Assembly: GCA_018223035.1 (NCBI GenBank)
Contig: JAAEZD010000008.1
Span: forward strand, 124,001-188,000
DNA from: Heliomarina sp018223035
GTDB taxonomy: Bacteria > Pseudomonadota > Alphaproteobacteria > Rhodobacterales > Rhodobacteraceae
DNA: 64,000 bases
Reading direction: 5' to 3'
In this document: positions 32,772-41,400 of the stretch, piece by piece
Numbering within the stretch: the first letter of the stretch is position 1
Layout of the letters: every line of letters begins with the position of its first letter
Notes under the pieces: generated by a model
What the model was told of the DNA's origin: nothing
What the model saw: only the letters and a program-made list of their open reading frames with translations
The model's database searches: none
Translations under genes and position numbers: made by a program

Positions 32772-34303
32772 CAGGCCAGTTCCTTTTTCGCGCCGTATTC
32801 AGTTGCCCCTACGCCCATGGCGAGGCGGACAATGGCGTCTTCTGTTATGTCTTTGCCGCTTAGCGTGCCCGCAATGCGGCCGGTGCGCATGACGGCGACC
32901 CGGTCGGCCATGCCGATCAGCTCCTGCATCTCGGAGGAGACCATGATGATCGCATGGCCTTCATCCGCGAGACGGCGCAGGAATGCATAGATCTGCTGCT
33001 TGGTGCCGATATCGATGCCGCGCGTCGGCTCGTCGACGATCAGGATCTTCGGTTCCGACTGCATCACCTTGGCGAGCAGCAGCTTCTGCTGGTTACCGCC
33101 CGATAGATTGCCGACCTTCACGTCCCGTCGTCCTGCACGGATGTCGAAATCCTTGATCGCCTGATCCAGCGCCTTTTCCTCGGCGCTGCGGTCGATCAGC
33201 AGCGTGCCGAATTTGGGCAGCGCCTGAAGCGTCAGGTTCTCGCGCATGCCCCGTTCCAGAAGTAGACCGCGCAACTTGCGGTCTTCGGTGAGGTAGCACA
33301 GCCCGTGGGCTAGCGCGTCAGAAGGTTTGCGGATGCTCACATCCTGCCCGTTGATCTGCATGGCGTCACGTGTGGCGGGGCGCAATCCGCACAGCCCCTC
33401 CATCGCCTCGGTGCGGCCCGAACCGATGAGGCCCGCGATGCCGAAAATCTCGCCGCGATAAATATCGAAAGAGATGCCTTCGGCAAAGCCGGGCACATCC
33501 AGACCGGACACGGAGAGCGCCAATTCATTCTCCGCTTCCTCGCGATGCTTGGGGTAGAGGTCGGACACATCGCGTCCGACCATGGCCGTGGCCATTTCAT
33601 CCTCGGTGATGTCCGACGCGGGGCAGGCGCGCACGACAGCGCCGTCGCGCATGACGGTCACCTGGTCCGCGATCTCGGCAACCTCGCTCAGCTTGTGGCT
33701 GGTGAAAAGGATCGCGGTGCCGGCCTCGCGCATGGCGCGAACCTGTTCAAAGAGGATGCCCGCCTCACGGTTGGTCAGAACGGCGGTGGGTTCGTCCATG
33801 ATGACAACCCGCGCGTCGCGGCTCAGCGCTTTGGCGATTTCCACCATCTGCTTGTCAGAGTTGGACAATTTCGACACTGGCGTATCGGGATGCACACGGC
33901 ATTTCACCCGGTCGAGATAGCTGCGCGTCAGGCGCCGCATCTCGGCCTTGTCCAAAAGCCAGCCCTTGCGCAGCTCGCGGCCCAGAAAGATGTTCTGCTC
34001 GACCGTCAGCTGTTCGGCGAGGTTGAATTCCTGATGGATCATCACGATCCCGGCCTCTTCGCCTTCATGCAGGCTGTCGAAGGTTACCTCTTTCCCGTCT
34101 AGCAGTATCTTGCCGGAGGTGGCGGGCTGATAGCCCGCCAGGATCTTCATCGTCGTCGATTTGCCCGCCCCGTTTTCACCGATCAGCGCATGGACCTCGC
34201 CCGAGCGCAGCGCGATGTCGATGCCATGCAGCACCTCGATCGGGCCAAAGCTCTTGCGGATATCGCACAGTTCGAGGGTGGGTGTGCTCACAGTTTCACC
34301 CAT
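32771..34303 (-). CDS. Sugar ABC transporter ATP-binding protein (RbsA-type, two ATPase domains)
   Basis: A 510-residue double nucleotide-binding protein. First half: Walker A GENGAGKST, Q-loop MIHQEFNLAEQLTV, Walker B RVVIMDEPTAVL. Second half has the degenerate Walker A GLIGSGRTEAM, signature LSGGNQQKLLLAK and Walker B ILIVDEPTRGIDIGTK, as usual in RbsA/MglA/XylG. ATG 34303 overlaps the dehydrogenase stop by 16 bases; GTG 34291 with a 4-base overlap is an equally good start. It powers uptake by the RbsC- and RbsB-like partners downstream. Confidence 0.93.
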   Translation of the reverse strand: MGETVSTPTLELCDIRKSFGPIEVLHGIDIALRSGEVHALIGENGAGKSTTMKILAGYQPATSGKILLDGKEVTFDSLHEGEEAGIVMIHQEFNLAEQLTVEQNIFLGRELRKGWLLDKAEMRRLTRSYLDRVKCRVHPDTPVSKLSNSDKQMVEIAKALSRDARVVIMDEPTAVLTNREAGILFEQVRAMREAGTAILFTSHKLSEVAEIADQVTVMRDGAVVRACPASDITEDEMATAMVGRDVSDLYPKHREEAENELALSVSGLDVPGFAEGISFDIYRGEIFGIAGLIGSGRTEAMEGLCGLRPATRDAMQINGQDVSIRKPSDALAHGLCYLTEDRKLRGLLLERGMRENLTLQALPKFGTLLIDRSAEEKALDQAIKDFDIRAGRRDVKVGNLSGGNQQKLLLAKVMQSEPKILIVDEPTRGIDIGTKQQIYAFLRRLADEGHAIIMVSSEMQELIGMADRVAVMRTGRIAGTLSGKDITEDAIVRLAMGVGATEYGAKKELA

Positions 34304-35439
34304 GTCGCGTTGTTCTTCGACGACTCCACGCAGGCCAGCACGAAACGCATCCCCTCCATGCCGTCGGAAATGCCGGGCAGGGGGCCCATGGCCGCCTCGC
34401 GGTCGCTGCCGCGCTGAACCGCACGGATCGCATCGGCGGCGGCGGTGTAGATATTGGCGAACCCTTCCAGATAGCCCTCGGGATGGCCCGGAGGAATACG
34501 GCTAACGGCATTGGCTGCGTCGATTGCCCCGGCGCCGTTGCGTCGGATCAGGCGGGTCGCTTCACCATGCGGGGTAAACCACAGGTAATTCGGATCTTCC
34601 TGCGCCCATTCAAGACCACCCTTGTCGCCGTATATGCGCAGCTTGAGCCCGTTTTCATTGCCCGGCGCGACCTGCGAGCACCAGAGCATGCCCCGCGCGC
34701 CGTTGTCGAAGCGCAGCAGGACGTGACCGTTGTCGTCCAGCGAGCGTCCCGCGCCAAAGCTTTGCAGATCGGCCAGCAACTCGCTGGCTTTCAGCCCGCT
34801 GACAAAGGAAGCGAGGTTATAGGCATGGGTGCCGATATCACCCGTGGCCCCGCCCGCGCCGGAGCGCGCCGGATCGGTGCGCCATTCGGCTTGTTTCACG
34901 CCTTCGGTTTCCACCGGATCGGTCAGCCAGTCCTGCGGGTATTCGACCTGCACGAGGCGGATCTTGCCGATATCCCCGGCCTCGACCATCGCTTGCGCCT
35001 GACGCACCATCGGATAGCCGGTGTAGTTATGTGTCAGGATGAAGAGGGACTTGGAGCCCGCAACGGCCTTTTCCATGGCCTCGGCATCTTCCCATGTCGA
35101 GGTAAGCGGCTTGTCGCAGATCACATGGATGCCGCGATCAAGGAATGCCTTGGCGGCCGGGTAGTGGACATGGTTGGGCGTCACGATGCTGACCGCTTCG
35201 ATGCCGTCGTCGCGAGAGGCTTCGGCCTCGGCCATTTCCTCAAAGCTGGCATAGCTGCGGGCAGGGTCCAGCCCCAGCGCCTCGCCGCTCTTCCTGGCTT
35301 TTTCGGGGGTCGAGGACAGTGCCCCGGCCACCAGTTCGAAACGGTCGTCGATACGGCTGGCGATGCGATGCACGCCGCCGATAAACGCGTCGGCGCCACC
35401 GCCGACCATGCCCAGCCTGATGCGTTTGCTATCGCTCAT
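34288..35439 (-). CDS. Gfo/Idh/MocA family oxidoreductase
   Basis: A 383-residue NAD(P)-dependent sugar dehydrogenase. The Rossmann domain starts RIRLGMVGGGADAFIGGVHR; VSIVTPNHVHYPAAKAFLDR, the EKP-like motif as CDKPLTST, and the catalytic region ATGDIGTHAYNLASFVSGL (D and H) are all in place. It probably oxidises a ring hydroxyl of an inositol or a sugar to a keto form. ATG 35439 is chosen because it follows the isomerase stop after a single base; the frame stays open to 35511 inside that gene. Substrate unknown, but the pairing with a TIM-barrel isomerase is the usual inositol/keto-sugar arrangement. Confidence 0.9.
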   Translation of the reverse strand: MSDSKRIRLGMVGGGADAFIGGVHRIASRIDDRFELVAGALSSTPEKARKSGEALGLDPARSYASFEEMAEAEASRDDGIEAVSIVTPNHVHYPAAKAFLDRGIHVICDKPLTSTWEDAEAMEKAVAGSKSLFILTHNYTGYPMVRQAQAMVEAGDIGKIRLVQVEYPQDWLTDPVETEGVKQAEWRTDPARSGAGGATGDIGTHAYNLASFVSGLKASELLADLQSFGAGRSLDDNGHVLLRFDNGARGMLWCSQVAPGNENGLKLRIYGDKGGLEWAQEDPNYLWFTPHGEATRLIRRNGAGAIDAANAVSRIPPGHPEGYLEGFANIYTAAADAIRAVQRGSDREAAMGPLPGISDGMEGMRFVLACVESSKNNATWVKL

Positions 35440-35440
35440 C

Positions 35441-36496
35441 TCAATCAATCCCCAGCATCTTGCGGTTTGCGGCGTCATCGGTGCCCCCGTCGACGAAATC
35501 GTCAAAGGCATGGGGCGTCACGCGAATGATGTGATCCTTTACAAATTGCGCGCCTTCGCGGGCACCGTCCTCGGGGTGTTTGATCGCGCATTCCCATTCG
35601 ACAACGGCCCAGCCGTCGAAGTCATTGGCCGCCATCTTGGAGAAGACCGCGCCGAAATCGACCTGACCGTCGCCAAGGCTGCGGAAGCGTCCGGCCCGGT
35701 CGACCCAAGGCTGGTAGCCACCGTAAACACCCTGACGCCCGGTCGGGTTGAACTCGGCATCCTTGACGTGGAACATCTTGATCCGGTCCTTGTAGATGTC
35801 GATATTGTCAAGGTAATCAAGGCATTGCAGGACGTAGTGCGACGGATCGTAAAGCATGTTGCAACGGACATGCCCGTCCAGACGTTCAAGGAACATCTCG
35901 AAGGTCACGCCATCATGCAGATCTTCCATCGGGTGGATTTCATAGCAGACATCGATGCCGCACTCCTCGGCGTGGTCCAGGATCGGACGCCAGCGCGCCG
36001 CCAGTTCGTCAAAGGCGGTTTCCACCAACCCGGCGGGGCGCTGTGGGAAGGGATAGATGAACGGCCAGCAGAGACCGCCGGAAAAAGTCACATGCGCATC
36101 GACGCCAAGGTGTTTTGACGCGGTCAGCGCTTTTTTGACCTGCTCCGCCGCCCATTCGGCGCGTTCCTTGGGCTTGCCCTGAACTTCTGGGGCGGCGAAG
36201 CCGTCGACCCAGGTGTCATAAGCGGGGTGGACGGCAACCAGCTGGCCGAGAATATGTGACGAGAGATCAGTGACTTCAACACCGTTTTCGCGCGCTTGCC
36301 CGGCCCATTCGTCGCAGTAATCCTTGGAGCTCGCCGCCTTGTCTAGGTCGATCAGCCGCGATTCCCAGACCGGCACCTGAACACCCTTGTACCCGGCGTC
36401 GGCGGCCCATTTGGTGATCTGGTCCCACGAGTTGAACGGCGCTTCGTCGCTGGCAAACTGGGCGAGGAAAAGGCCGGGGCCCTTGATCGTCTTCAT
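35441..36496 (-). CDS. Sugar phosphate isomerase/epimerase family protein (xylose isomerase-like TIM barrel)
   Basis: A 351-residue AP-endonuclease-2-type TIM barrel. The metal-binding acids and histidines appear in DVCYEIHPMEDLHDG, CNMLYDPSHYVLQCLDYLDN, IKMFHVKDAEF and GWAVVEWECAIKHPEDG; the front has GYKGVQVPVWESRLIDL and VTDLSSHILGQLVAVHPAYD. Related enzymes isomerise, epimerise or dehydrate inosose and keto sugars. AAGGAGAT lies before the ATG, and the ATG overlaps the LacI-type regulator stop by 4 bases. Confidence 0.9.
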   Translation of the reverse strand: MKTIKGPGLFLAQFASDEAPFNSWDQITKWAADAGYKGVQVPVWESRLIDLDKAASSKDYCDEWAGQARENGVEVTDLSSHILGQLVAVHPAYDTWVDGFAAPEVQGKPKERAEWAAEQVKKALTASKHLGVDAHVTFSGGLCWPFIYPFPQRPAGLVETAFDELAARWRPILDHAEECGIDVCYEIHPMEDLHDGVTFEMFLERLDGHVRCNMLYDPSHYVLQCLDYLDNIDIYKDRIKMFHVKDAEFNPTGRQGVYGGYQPWVDRAGRFRSLGDGQVDFGAVFSKMAANDFDGWAVVEWECAIKHPEDGAREGAQFVKDHIIRVTPHAFDDFVDGGTDDAANRKMLGID

Positions 36497-37626
36497 TGGT
36501 CTATCTCCTTGAGAATTCGAGATTTTGAGGCATGTCCCGATGCCGTTCCATTAACGGTATGGCCGGGACGCACAGAGGAATCCCTGCCGGGAGGCGGCAG
36601 ATTTTCCTTGAAATAAACGGTGGGCAGGATCGGGTCCGTGACATCGGGCATACGCCGATCGGCAATGCTGCGCAGGCAGCTCAGGGCGTTGGCGATCTCG
36701 ACTTCGGGGCGCTGATCGATGATGGCATCGATCACCCCGTCCTCAAGGGCTTCGCGTGCTTGAGGCACGATGTCATGCAGCACAACAATCGGCCGGTTCT
36801 GTCCGTCAGGCAGGGAGCGCAGCACGCGCAACAGGCCCGCATTGCCGCCGCCGACGCTGTAAACAGCTGTTATGTCGTGAGAATTTTTGAATATCGGTCG
36901 AAGCTTGTTCTCGACGATCTCGTGTTCGTCCCGGCCGATGATGACCGGCGCGATGTCCAGATCGGGGTAGAGGGCCGTCACCGTTTCGCGCATGCCCTCA
37001 AGCCGTTCGGCGTGGTCGGGTGCCGATAGCGCCCCGACGATGGGTAGCACCCGGCCGCCCGCGCCACCGTGGCACAGGCCGATCAGACGTCCGGCGGTCT
37101 GGCCCGCCACGCGGTTGTCGATCCCGATATAGGCATCGCGCGGCGCGTTCGGCGCGTCCGACACAAGCGTAAGAACGGCAATCCCGGCAGACCGAAGCTC
37201 GGCGATCTTCTGGGCGACGATGTCGTCGTCGGTTCCGACGAGCGCGACGCCGTCGATGCCGGTTTGTGAAAGGATATCAAGGCGTTCGCATAAGGCTTCG
37301 CCATCGAACGCGGCGATTCCCTCGATGCGCAGGTCGATGCGGTCGGCCAGCAACCTGATGCGTTCGGCTTCGAGAATGGCGCGCAATTGCTGAAAGAACT
37401 GGTTGGTGCCGGTCGGTATGATCGCGGCAAAGCGATAGGTCTTGTTCTGGGAAAGGTTTGCCGCCGCTACATTGCGCACATACCCCAGCTCATCGATGGC
37501 TTTGCGCACCCGTATCACGGATTTCTCCGCCACGCCGCCCCGGTCATTCACCACGCGATCGACGGTCGCATAGCTAACGCCCGCGCAACGCGCGACGTCC
37601 GACAATGTCGGTAGGCGACTCTGCAT
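36493..37626 (-). CDS. LacI-family transcriptional regulator of the sugar operon
   Basis: A 377-residue LacI/GalR protein. The HTH and hinge are at 1-60: LPTLSDVARCAGVSYATVDR VVNDRGGVAEKSVIRVRKAI, then NVAAANLSQNK. The rest is a ligand-binding core with FAAIIPTGTNQFFQQL and GIDGVALVGTDDDIVAQKI; this is the group whose sensor binds sugars like RbsB. GGGAGGAAG lies before ATG 37626, and the frame is open upstream to 37674 without a site. As first gene it autoregulates the operon in all likelihood, and its stop overlaps the isomerase start by 4 bases. Confidence 0.92.
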   Translation of the reverse strand: MQSRLPTLSDVARCAGVSYATVDRVVNDRGGVAEKSVIRVRKAIDELGYVRNVAAANLSQNKTYRFAAIIPTGTNQFFQQLRAILEAERIRLLADRIDLRIEGIAAFDGEALCERLDILSQTGIDGVALVGTDDDIVAQKIAELRSAGIAVLTLVSDAPNAPRDAYIGIDNRVAGQTAGRLIGLCHGGAGGRVLPIVGALSAPDHAERLEGMRETVTALYPDLDIAPVIIGRDEHEIVENKLRPIFKNSHDITAVYSVGGGNAGLLRVLRSLPDGQNRPIVVLHDIVPQAREALEDGVIDAIIDQRPEVEIANALSCLRSIADRRMPDVTDPILPTVYFKENLPPPGRDSSVRPGHTVNGTASGHASKSRILKEIDQ

Positions 37627-37645
37627 GGACTTCCTCCCTGCGCCT

Positions 37646-37674
37646 AATAAAATGATCAAAATGATGGTCGTCAA
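37646..37674 (-). promoter_or_regulatory. Sigma-70-type promoter of the sugar operon
   Basis: On the minus strand TTGACG (37674-37669) and TTTATT (37651-37646) are separated by exactly 17 bases. A TGATCA palindrome falls in the spacer, a possible part of an operator for the LacI-type regulator. The -10 box is only about 20 bases from the start codon, so the leader would be very short. Confidence 0.5.
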
Positions 37675-37846
37675 TCTTTTTTTGAGAGACGTCTATCAAA
37701 TCGCCCGCTGTCGAAAGGAGAGGGAGAGCCAACAACGGCTAAAGCAGGGCGAAATGCCCGGCACAAGCCGTACACCCCCTGTACACCCCCCGTACATCGC
37801 AAGGGCACCGGCGCGGCGAAATCAGTTCGGGAGTGGGGGAGGAAGG

Positions 37847-39169
37847 TCAGGCGGTTTCGAGATAGCTCTGGTATTCGAAATCCGTCACATGCTGGGTGAA
37901 CCTACGCAGTTCCTGCATCTTGCACTGGGTCAGCATGCGTTTGAGCAACTTGGAATAGACCTGTTCGACGCCGGTACTGTCCGAGAAGGCCTCGATCGCC
38001 GAGGCCCAGTCGAGCGGCAGGTTCTGGAGTCGTTTGGAATAGGCGTCGCCTTCGATCGGCTGCGGCGGCACGGCCTTGGATTCGATGCCCAGCAGCGCAC
38101 CGCCAAGGATAGACGCTATGACGAGATAGGGGTTCGCGTCCGAACCGGCGACGCGGTGCTCGATCCGGCGGGATTTGTTGTCGCCGCCGGGAATGCGGAT
38201 CGCGGCGGTGCGGTTTTCATAGCCCCAGGCCACCGCTGAGGGCGCGTGCGAACCGGGCAGGAGCCGGCGATAGGAATTTTCATGCGGGGCAAAGATCAGC
38301 GTGTGATCCTGCATCGTCGAGAGCATCCCGCTGACCGCGTGAAGCATCGTGTCAGTGCCGCGCGCGCCGCCGTCGTCAAAGACATTGCGCCCTTGTTCGT
38401 CGATCAGTGAATAGTGCACATGCAGCCCGCTGCCGGAGCGGTCGCCATAAGGCTTGGCCATGAAGGTGGCGCCCATCCCGTGACGCCGCGCGACGCCCTT
38501 TACGAGACGTTTGAACAAAACCGCATCATCCGCCGCTTTCAGCGCGTCGCTGGAATGCTTGAGGTTGATTTCGAACTGCCCGGCGCCGTTTTCGGAAATG
38601 GCCGCATCGGCGGGAATATCCTGCAGCGCGCAGGCATCGTAAACGTCGTCGAGGAATTCTTCGTATTTCTGCAATTCGTCGAGCGAGAGCGCACCGGCGG
38701 TTTCCGAACTGCGCCCCGAGCGGGGGGCGCGGGGCGCCGAGGGGGCGCTTTCGCTGTCGTCGTAGAGGTAGAATTCAAGCTCGGTCGCGACCACAGGCGT
38801 CAGTCCGTGCGCCTTGTAGCGCGACAGGATTTCGGCCAGCGCGCGGCGCGGATCGCCAAGGAAAGGTTTGCCGTTCTCTTCCCGCATCCAGAGCTGTGCA
38901 AAGGCGCTGGGGCGCGAGGTCCAGGTCGAGATGCTGACTTTGCGGTCGATCAGGTCGCAGAGCCCGTCGGCATCGCCGGTTTCAAAGACCAGTTCGCTGC
39001 CCTCGACGTCCTCGCCCCAGATATCGAGACAGAGGATGGACAATGGCATCCGGATTTCGCCGCGACCGATTTTTTCGATCTGGGCGCTTGGGATGCGCTT
39101 GCCCCGCATCGCACCGTTGAGGTCGCAGACACAGGCATAGACTGCGTCGAATTCATTTCGCTCTAGCAA
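37847..39169 (-). CDS. Glutamine synthetase family protein (gamma-glutamylpolyamine synthetase-like)
   Basis: A 440-residue GS-fold ligase. The N-terminal grasp domain has CVCDLNGAMRGKRIPSAQ; catalytic parts are VVATELEFYLYDD, ENGAGQFEINLKHSSD, FMAKPYGDRSGSGLHVHYSL, LIFAPHENSYRRLLPGSHAP and ENRTAAIRIPGGDNKSRRIE, the last as in PuuA-like enzymes that join glutamate to putrescine or other amines. Adenylylation-site tyrosine of GlnA is absent. The start is TTG 39169; an ATG 13 bases upstream is out of frame. No other puu genes lie nearby, so the amine is unknown. Confidence 0.88.
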   Translation of the reverse strand: MLERNEFDAVYACVCDLNGAMRGKRIPSAQIEKIGRGEIRMPLSILCLDIWGEDVEGSELVFETGDADGLCDLIDRKVSISTWTSRPSAFAQLWMREENGKPFLGDPRRALAEILSRYKAHGLTPVVATELEFYLYDDSESAPSAPRAPRSGRSSETAGALSLDELQKYEEFLDDVYDACALQDIPADAAISENGAGQFEINLKHSSDALKAADDAVLFKRLVKGVARRHGMGATFMAKPYGDRSGSGLHVHYSLIDEQGRNVFDDGGARGTDTMLHAVSGMLSTMQDHTLIFAPHENSYRRLLPGSHAPSAVAWGYENRTAAIRIPGGDNKSRRIEHRVAGSDANPYLVIASILGGALLGIESKAVPPQPIEGDAYSKRLQNLPLDWASAIEAFSDSTGVEQVYSKLLKRMLTQCKMQELRRFTQHVTDFEYQSYLETA

Positions 39170-39454
39170 GACGTTGTTCCATTTCCGAAGGTTGATCTTT
39201 GGCCGCTGCGACCGGTGCGCGACTTTATCCCCGAGACGGATTTATTGTCAAAGATGCTGAGCCGAACATGCGTCCGATCCGATGTTACCATGGCCCGCGC
39301 TGACCGAAGGCGCACAGTGCCGCGCGGAAACGGATTCTTCGAGGCCGCTTAAAGAACTGGTAAATGACACGGCGAGCTGGTGCAGTTGGACGCGGGGTAT
39401 TGCGGCCGGAACTGATCCGGTGACAGCGGCGATTTGTGCATATGGGCAGGCATA

Positions 39455-39544
39455 TGGCGGAGAGACAGGGATTCGAACCCTGGGACCCCGTGAAGGGTCA
39501 ACGGTTTTCGAGACCGCCCCGTTCGACCACTCCGGCACCTCTCC
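39455..39544 (-). tRNA. tRNA-Ser, anticodon CGA
   Basis: The minus strand folds as a class II tRNA of 90 bases with encoded CCA. Acceptor GGAGAGG pairs with TCTCTCC (one G-U), discriminator G; the anticodon stem-loop is CGGT-CTCGAAA-ACCG giving anticodon CGA, which reads UCG serine codons; a long variable arm TTGACCCTTCACGGGGTC and T-arm CAGGG-TTCGAAT-CCCTG follow. The long variable arm is the serine/leucine mark. Confidence 0.96.
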
Positions 39545-39667
39545 GCGGGGGTCTGTGGAGCCTGCGTTTAATCGGTCATGCGGCGGGTGGCAAGGGCGTT
39601 TTTTAGGTTTCCGCCGATTGCATTTTTTTTGATTGCCGGTGCCGCGAAATGCCTTACGGTTCACCGC

Positions 39668-40528
39668 ATGATACAGTTTTCGCGCGTACCCGTTTCGCCC
39701 CGCCTGCTGCAGATCGCTGCCATTCTTGGTCTCGCGGTGATGTGTCTTTTCGCTCAGACCGCCAATGCCGCCAATCGCGAGCGGGTACAGGCCTTTCTGA
39801 CGACGACCGGATTTGACGTGGCGCTGGATTCAATCGCGTTTTCCGCCGCTTCGGCCCCGCAGATGCTGGGTGTGGAGCCGGACGTCTTCGGGTCGGACTG
39901 GAATCGGGTGACGGCACAGGTCTTCAAGCCGGAGATCATGCGCGATATCGCGCTTGATATCCTTGAGCAGACGCTGAGCGATGAAAACCTTGATTTTGCG
40001 GCGGGATTCTATGCGACGGATCTGGGGCAGCGGCTGGTCGAGGCCGAGAATGCCTCGCACATGCAGGATGACGATGACGCCAAGATGAAGCAGGGCAACC
40101 AAATCCTCGCCGAACTGGCCGAGAATAATCTGGACCGGCTTGAAACGTTGAAGCGGATGAACGCGGCGATATCCTCCGTCGATTCAAGCCTGCGGGCCTT
40201 GCAGGAAATTCAGGTACGCTTTCTGATGTCAGCCAGCGCGGCCGGGGTGGTCGAGCTTCAGCTTGATGCGGATGAGCTGCGGGCGATGATCGCTGAAGAC
40301 GAGGAACGGCTGCGTGTGGTGCTAGAGCAATCGGCCATGTCCGGGTCCGCCTATACCTATCGCGATATTTCGGACGAAGACCTGCTGGCCTATACCGAAG
40401 CACTGGAAAAGCCGCAGATGCAGGAGGTGTATGAACTGCTGAATGCGGTCCAGTACGAGATCATGGCCAACCGTTTCGAAGTGCTGGCGGCCAAGATGGC
40501 CGACCTGCACCCCGGTCAGGACATCTGA
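39668..40528 (+). CDS. DUF2059-like secreted protein, first of a tandem pair
   Basis: About 286 residues with an N-terminal signal segment (LLQIAAILGLAVMCLFAQTA NA, cleavage near 38). The mature part is all-helical and acidic with SDENLDFAAGFYATDLGQRL VEAE, wording of the DUF2059 group: a helix pair after which residues FYxTxxGQxL recur. The same pattern recurs near the C-terminus as EDLLAYTEALEKPQMQEVYE. Function of the family is unknown. ATG 39668 is used since the signal sequence begins there; the ribosome site is weak. The next gene encodes a relative and starts one base after the stop. Confidence 0.75.
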   Translation: MIQFSRVPVSPRLLQIAAILGLAVMCLFAQTANAANRERVQAFLTTTGFDVALDSIAFSAASAPQMLGVEPDVFGSDWNRVTAQVFKPEIMRDIALDILEQTLSDENLDFAAGFYATDLGQRLVEAENASHMQDDDDAKMKQGNQILAELAENNLDRLETLKRMNAAISSVDSSLRALQEIQVRFLMSASAAGVVELQLDADELRAMIAEDEERLRVVLEQSAMSGSAYTYRDISDEDLLAYTEALEKPQMQEVYELLNAVQYEIMANRFEVLAAKMADLHPGQDI

Positions 40529-40529
40529 C

Positions 40530-41360
40530 ATGAAGAGATGGGCCAGACGTTATGTGATCGCCGCGGCGCTGTCGCTTGTCGCGCTTGTTCCGCTTACTGC
40601 AAGTGGTGCGGGGGACATTGACGAGCTGAGCGATGTTCTTCTGCTGGACGACGTGATCAAGGTCCTGAGAGTGGAAGGTCTGCGCTATGGCGAGGGGCTG
40701 AACGACGACCTCCTGTCGGGCACGGGTGGGCGTTATTTCTCGGACAAGGTGGAACGCATCTATGATTCCGAGGCGATGTTGTCGGTGCTCGAAGCGAGCC
40801 TTGAAAAGCGCCTGACGCCCGAGGAAACCCGCGCCGCGCTCGATTTCTTTGGCAGCGATGCGGGAAGGCGTATCCTGCAGCTTGAGATCAGCGCCCGGGT
40901 GGCGATGGTCGATCCGGCGGTCGATGAACTGGCCGATGCGATCTATGCCGAGGCAGTGGCGGATGAAAATGCCCGGGTCGATGCGATCACTAGCTTTATC
41001 GAGATCAACGACCTGAACGAGCGCAATGTGACCGGGGCGCTGAGTTCGAACTATCATTTCTTTAACGGTCTGGTCGAAGGCGGCAGCCACAAGATGAGCG
41101 AGGCCGAGATCCTTGACGAGGTCTGGTCTCAGGAAGAGGCGATCCGCGCCGATACGCTGGGCTGGCTTCAGAGTTTCCTTTACATGGCCTATGGGCCGCT
41201 TAGCGACAGCGAGATGCAGGCCTATCTCGATTTCTCGGAGACCGAGGCGGGGCAGGCGCTGAACGGGGCGTTGTTCGACGGGTTCGATGCGATGTATCGC
41301 GAGATATATTTCGCGCTTGGCCTGTTGGTGGCCAAGGCCCTTCAATCGAGCGAGTTGTAA
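40530..41360 (+). CDS. DUF2059-like secreted protein, second of a tandem pair
   Basis: A 276-residue protein with signal peptide (MKRWARRYVIAAALSLVALV PLTASGAG). It carries TPEETRAALDFFGSDAGRRI LQLE and DSEMQAYLDFSETEAGQALN GALF, two copies of the helix pattern also in the upstream protein, so the pair likely arose by duplication. Both mature chains are acidic helical proteins of periplasm or outer membrane surface. ATG 40530 follows the preceding TGA with only one base between. Function not known. Confidence 0.75.
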   Translation: MKRWARRYVIAAALSLVALVPLTASGAGDIDELSDVLLLDDVIKVLRVEGLRYGEGLNDDLLSGTGGRYFSDKVERIYDSEAMLSVLEASLEKRLTPEETRAALDFFGSDAGRRILQLEISARVAMVDPAVDELADAIYAEAVADENARVDAITSFIEINDLNERNVTGALSSNYHFFNGLVEGGSHKMSEAEILDEVWSQEEAIRADTLGWLQSFLYMAYGPLSDSEMQAYLDFSETEAGQALNGALFDGFDAMYREIYFALGLLVAKALQSSEL

Positions 41361-41400
41361 GCGTTTCCCGGCTGGGAATAGATTCTCAAGGTACTGACTG

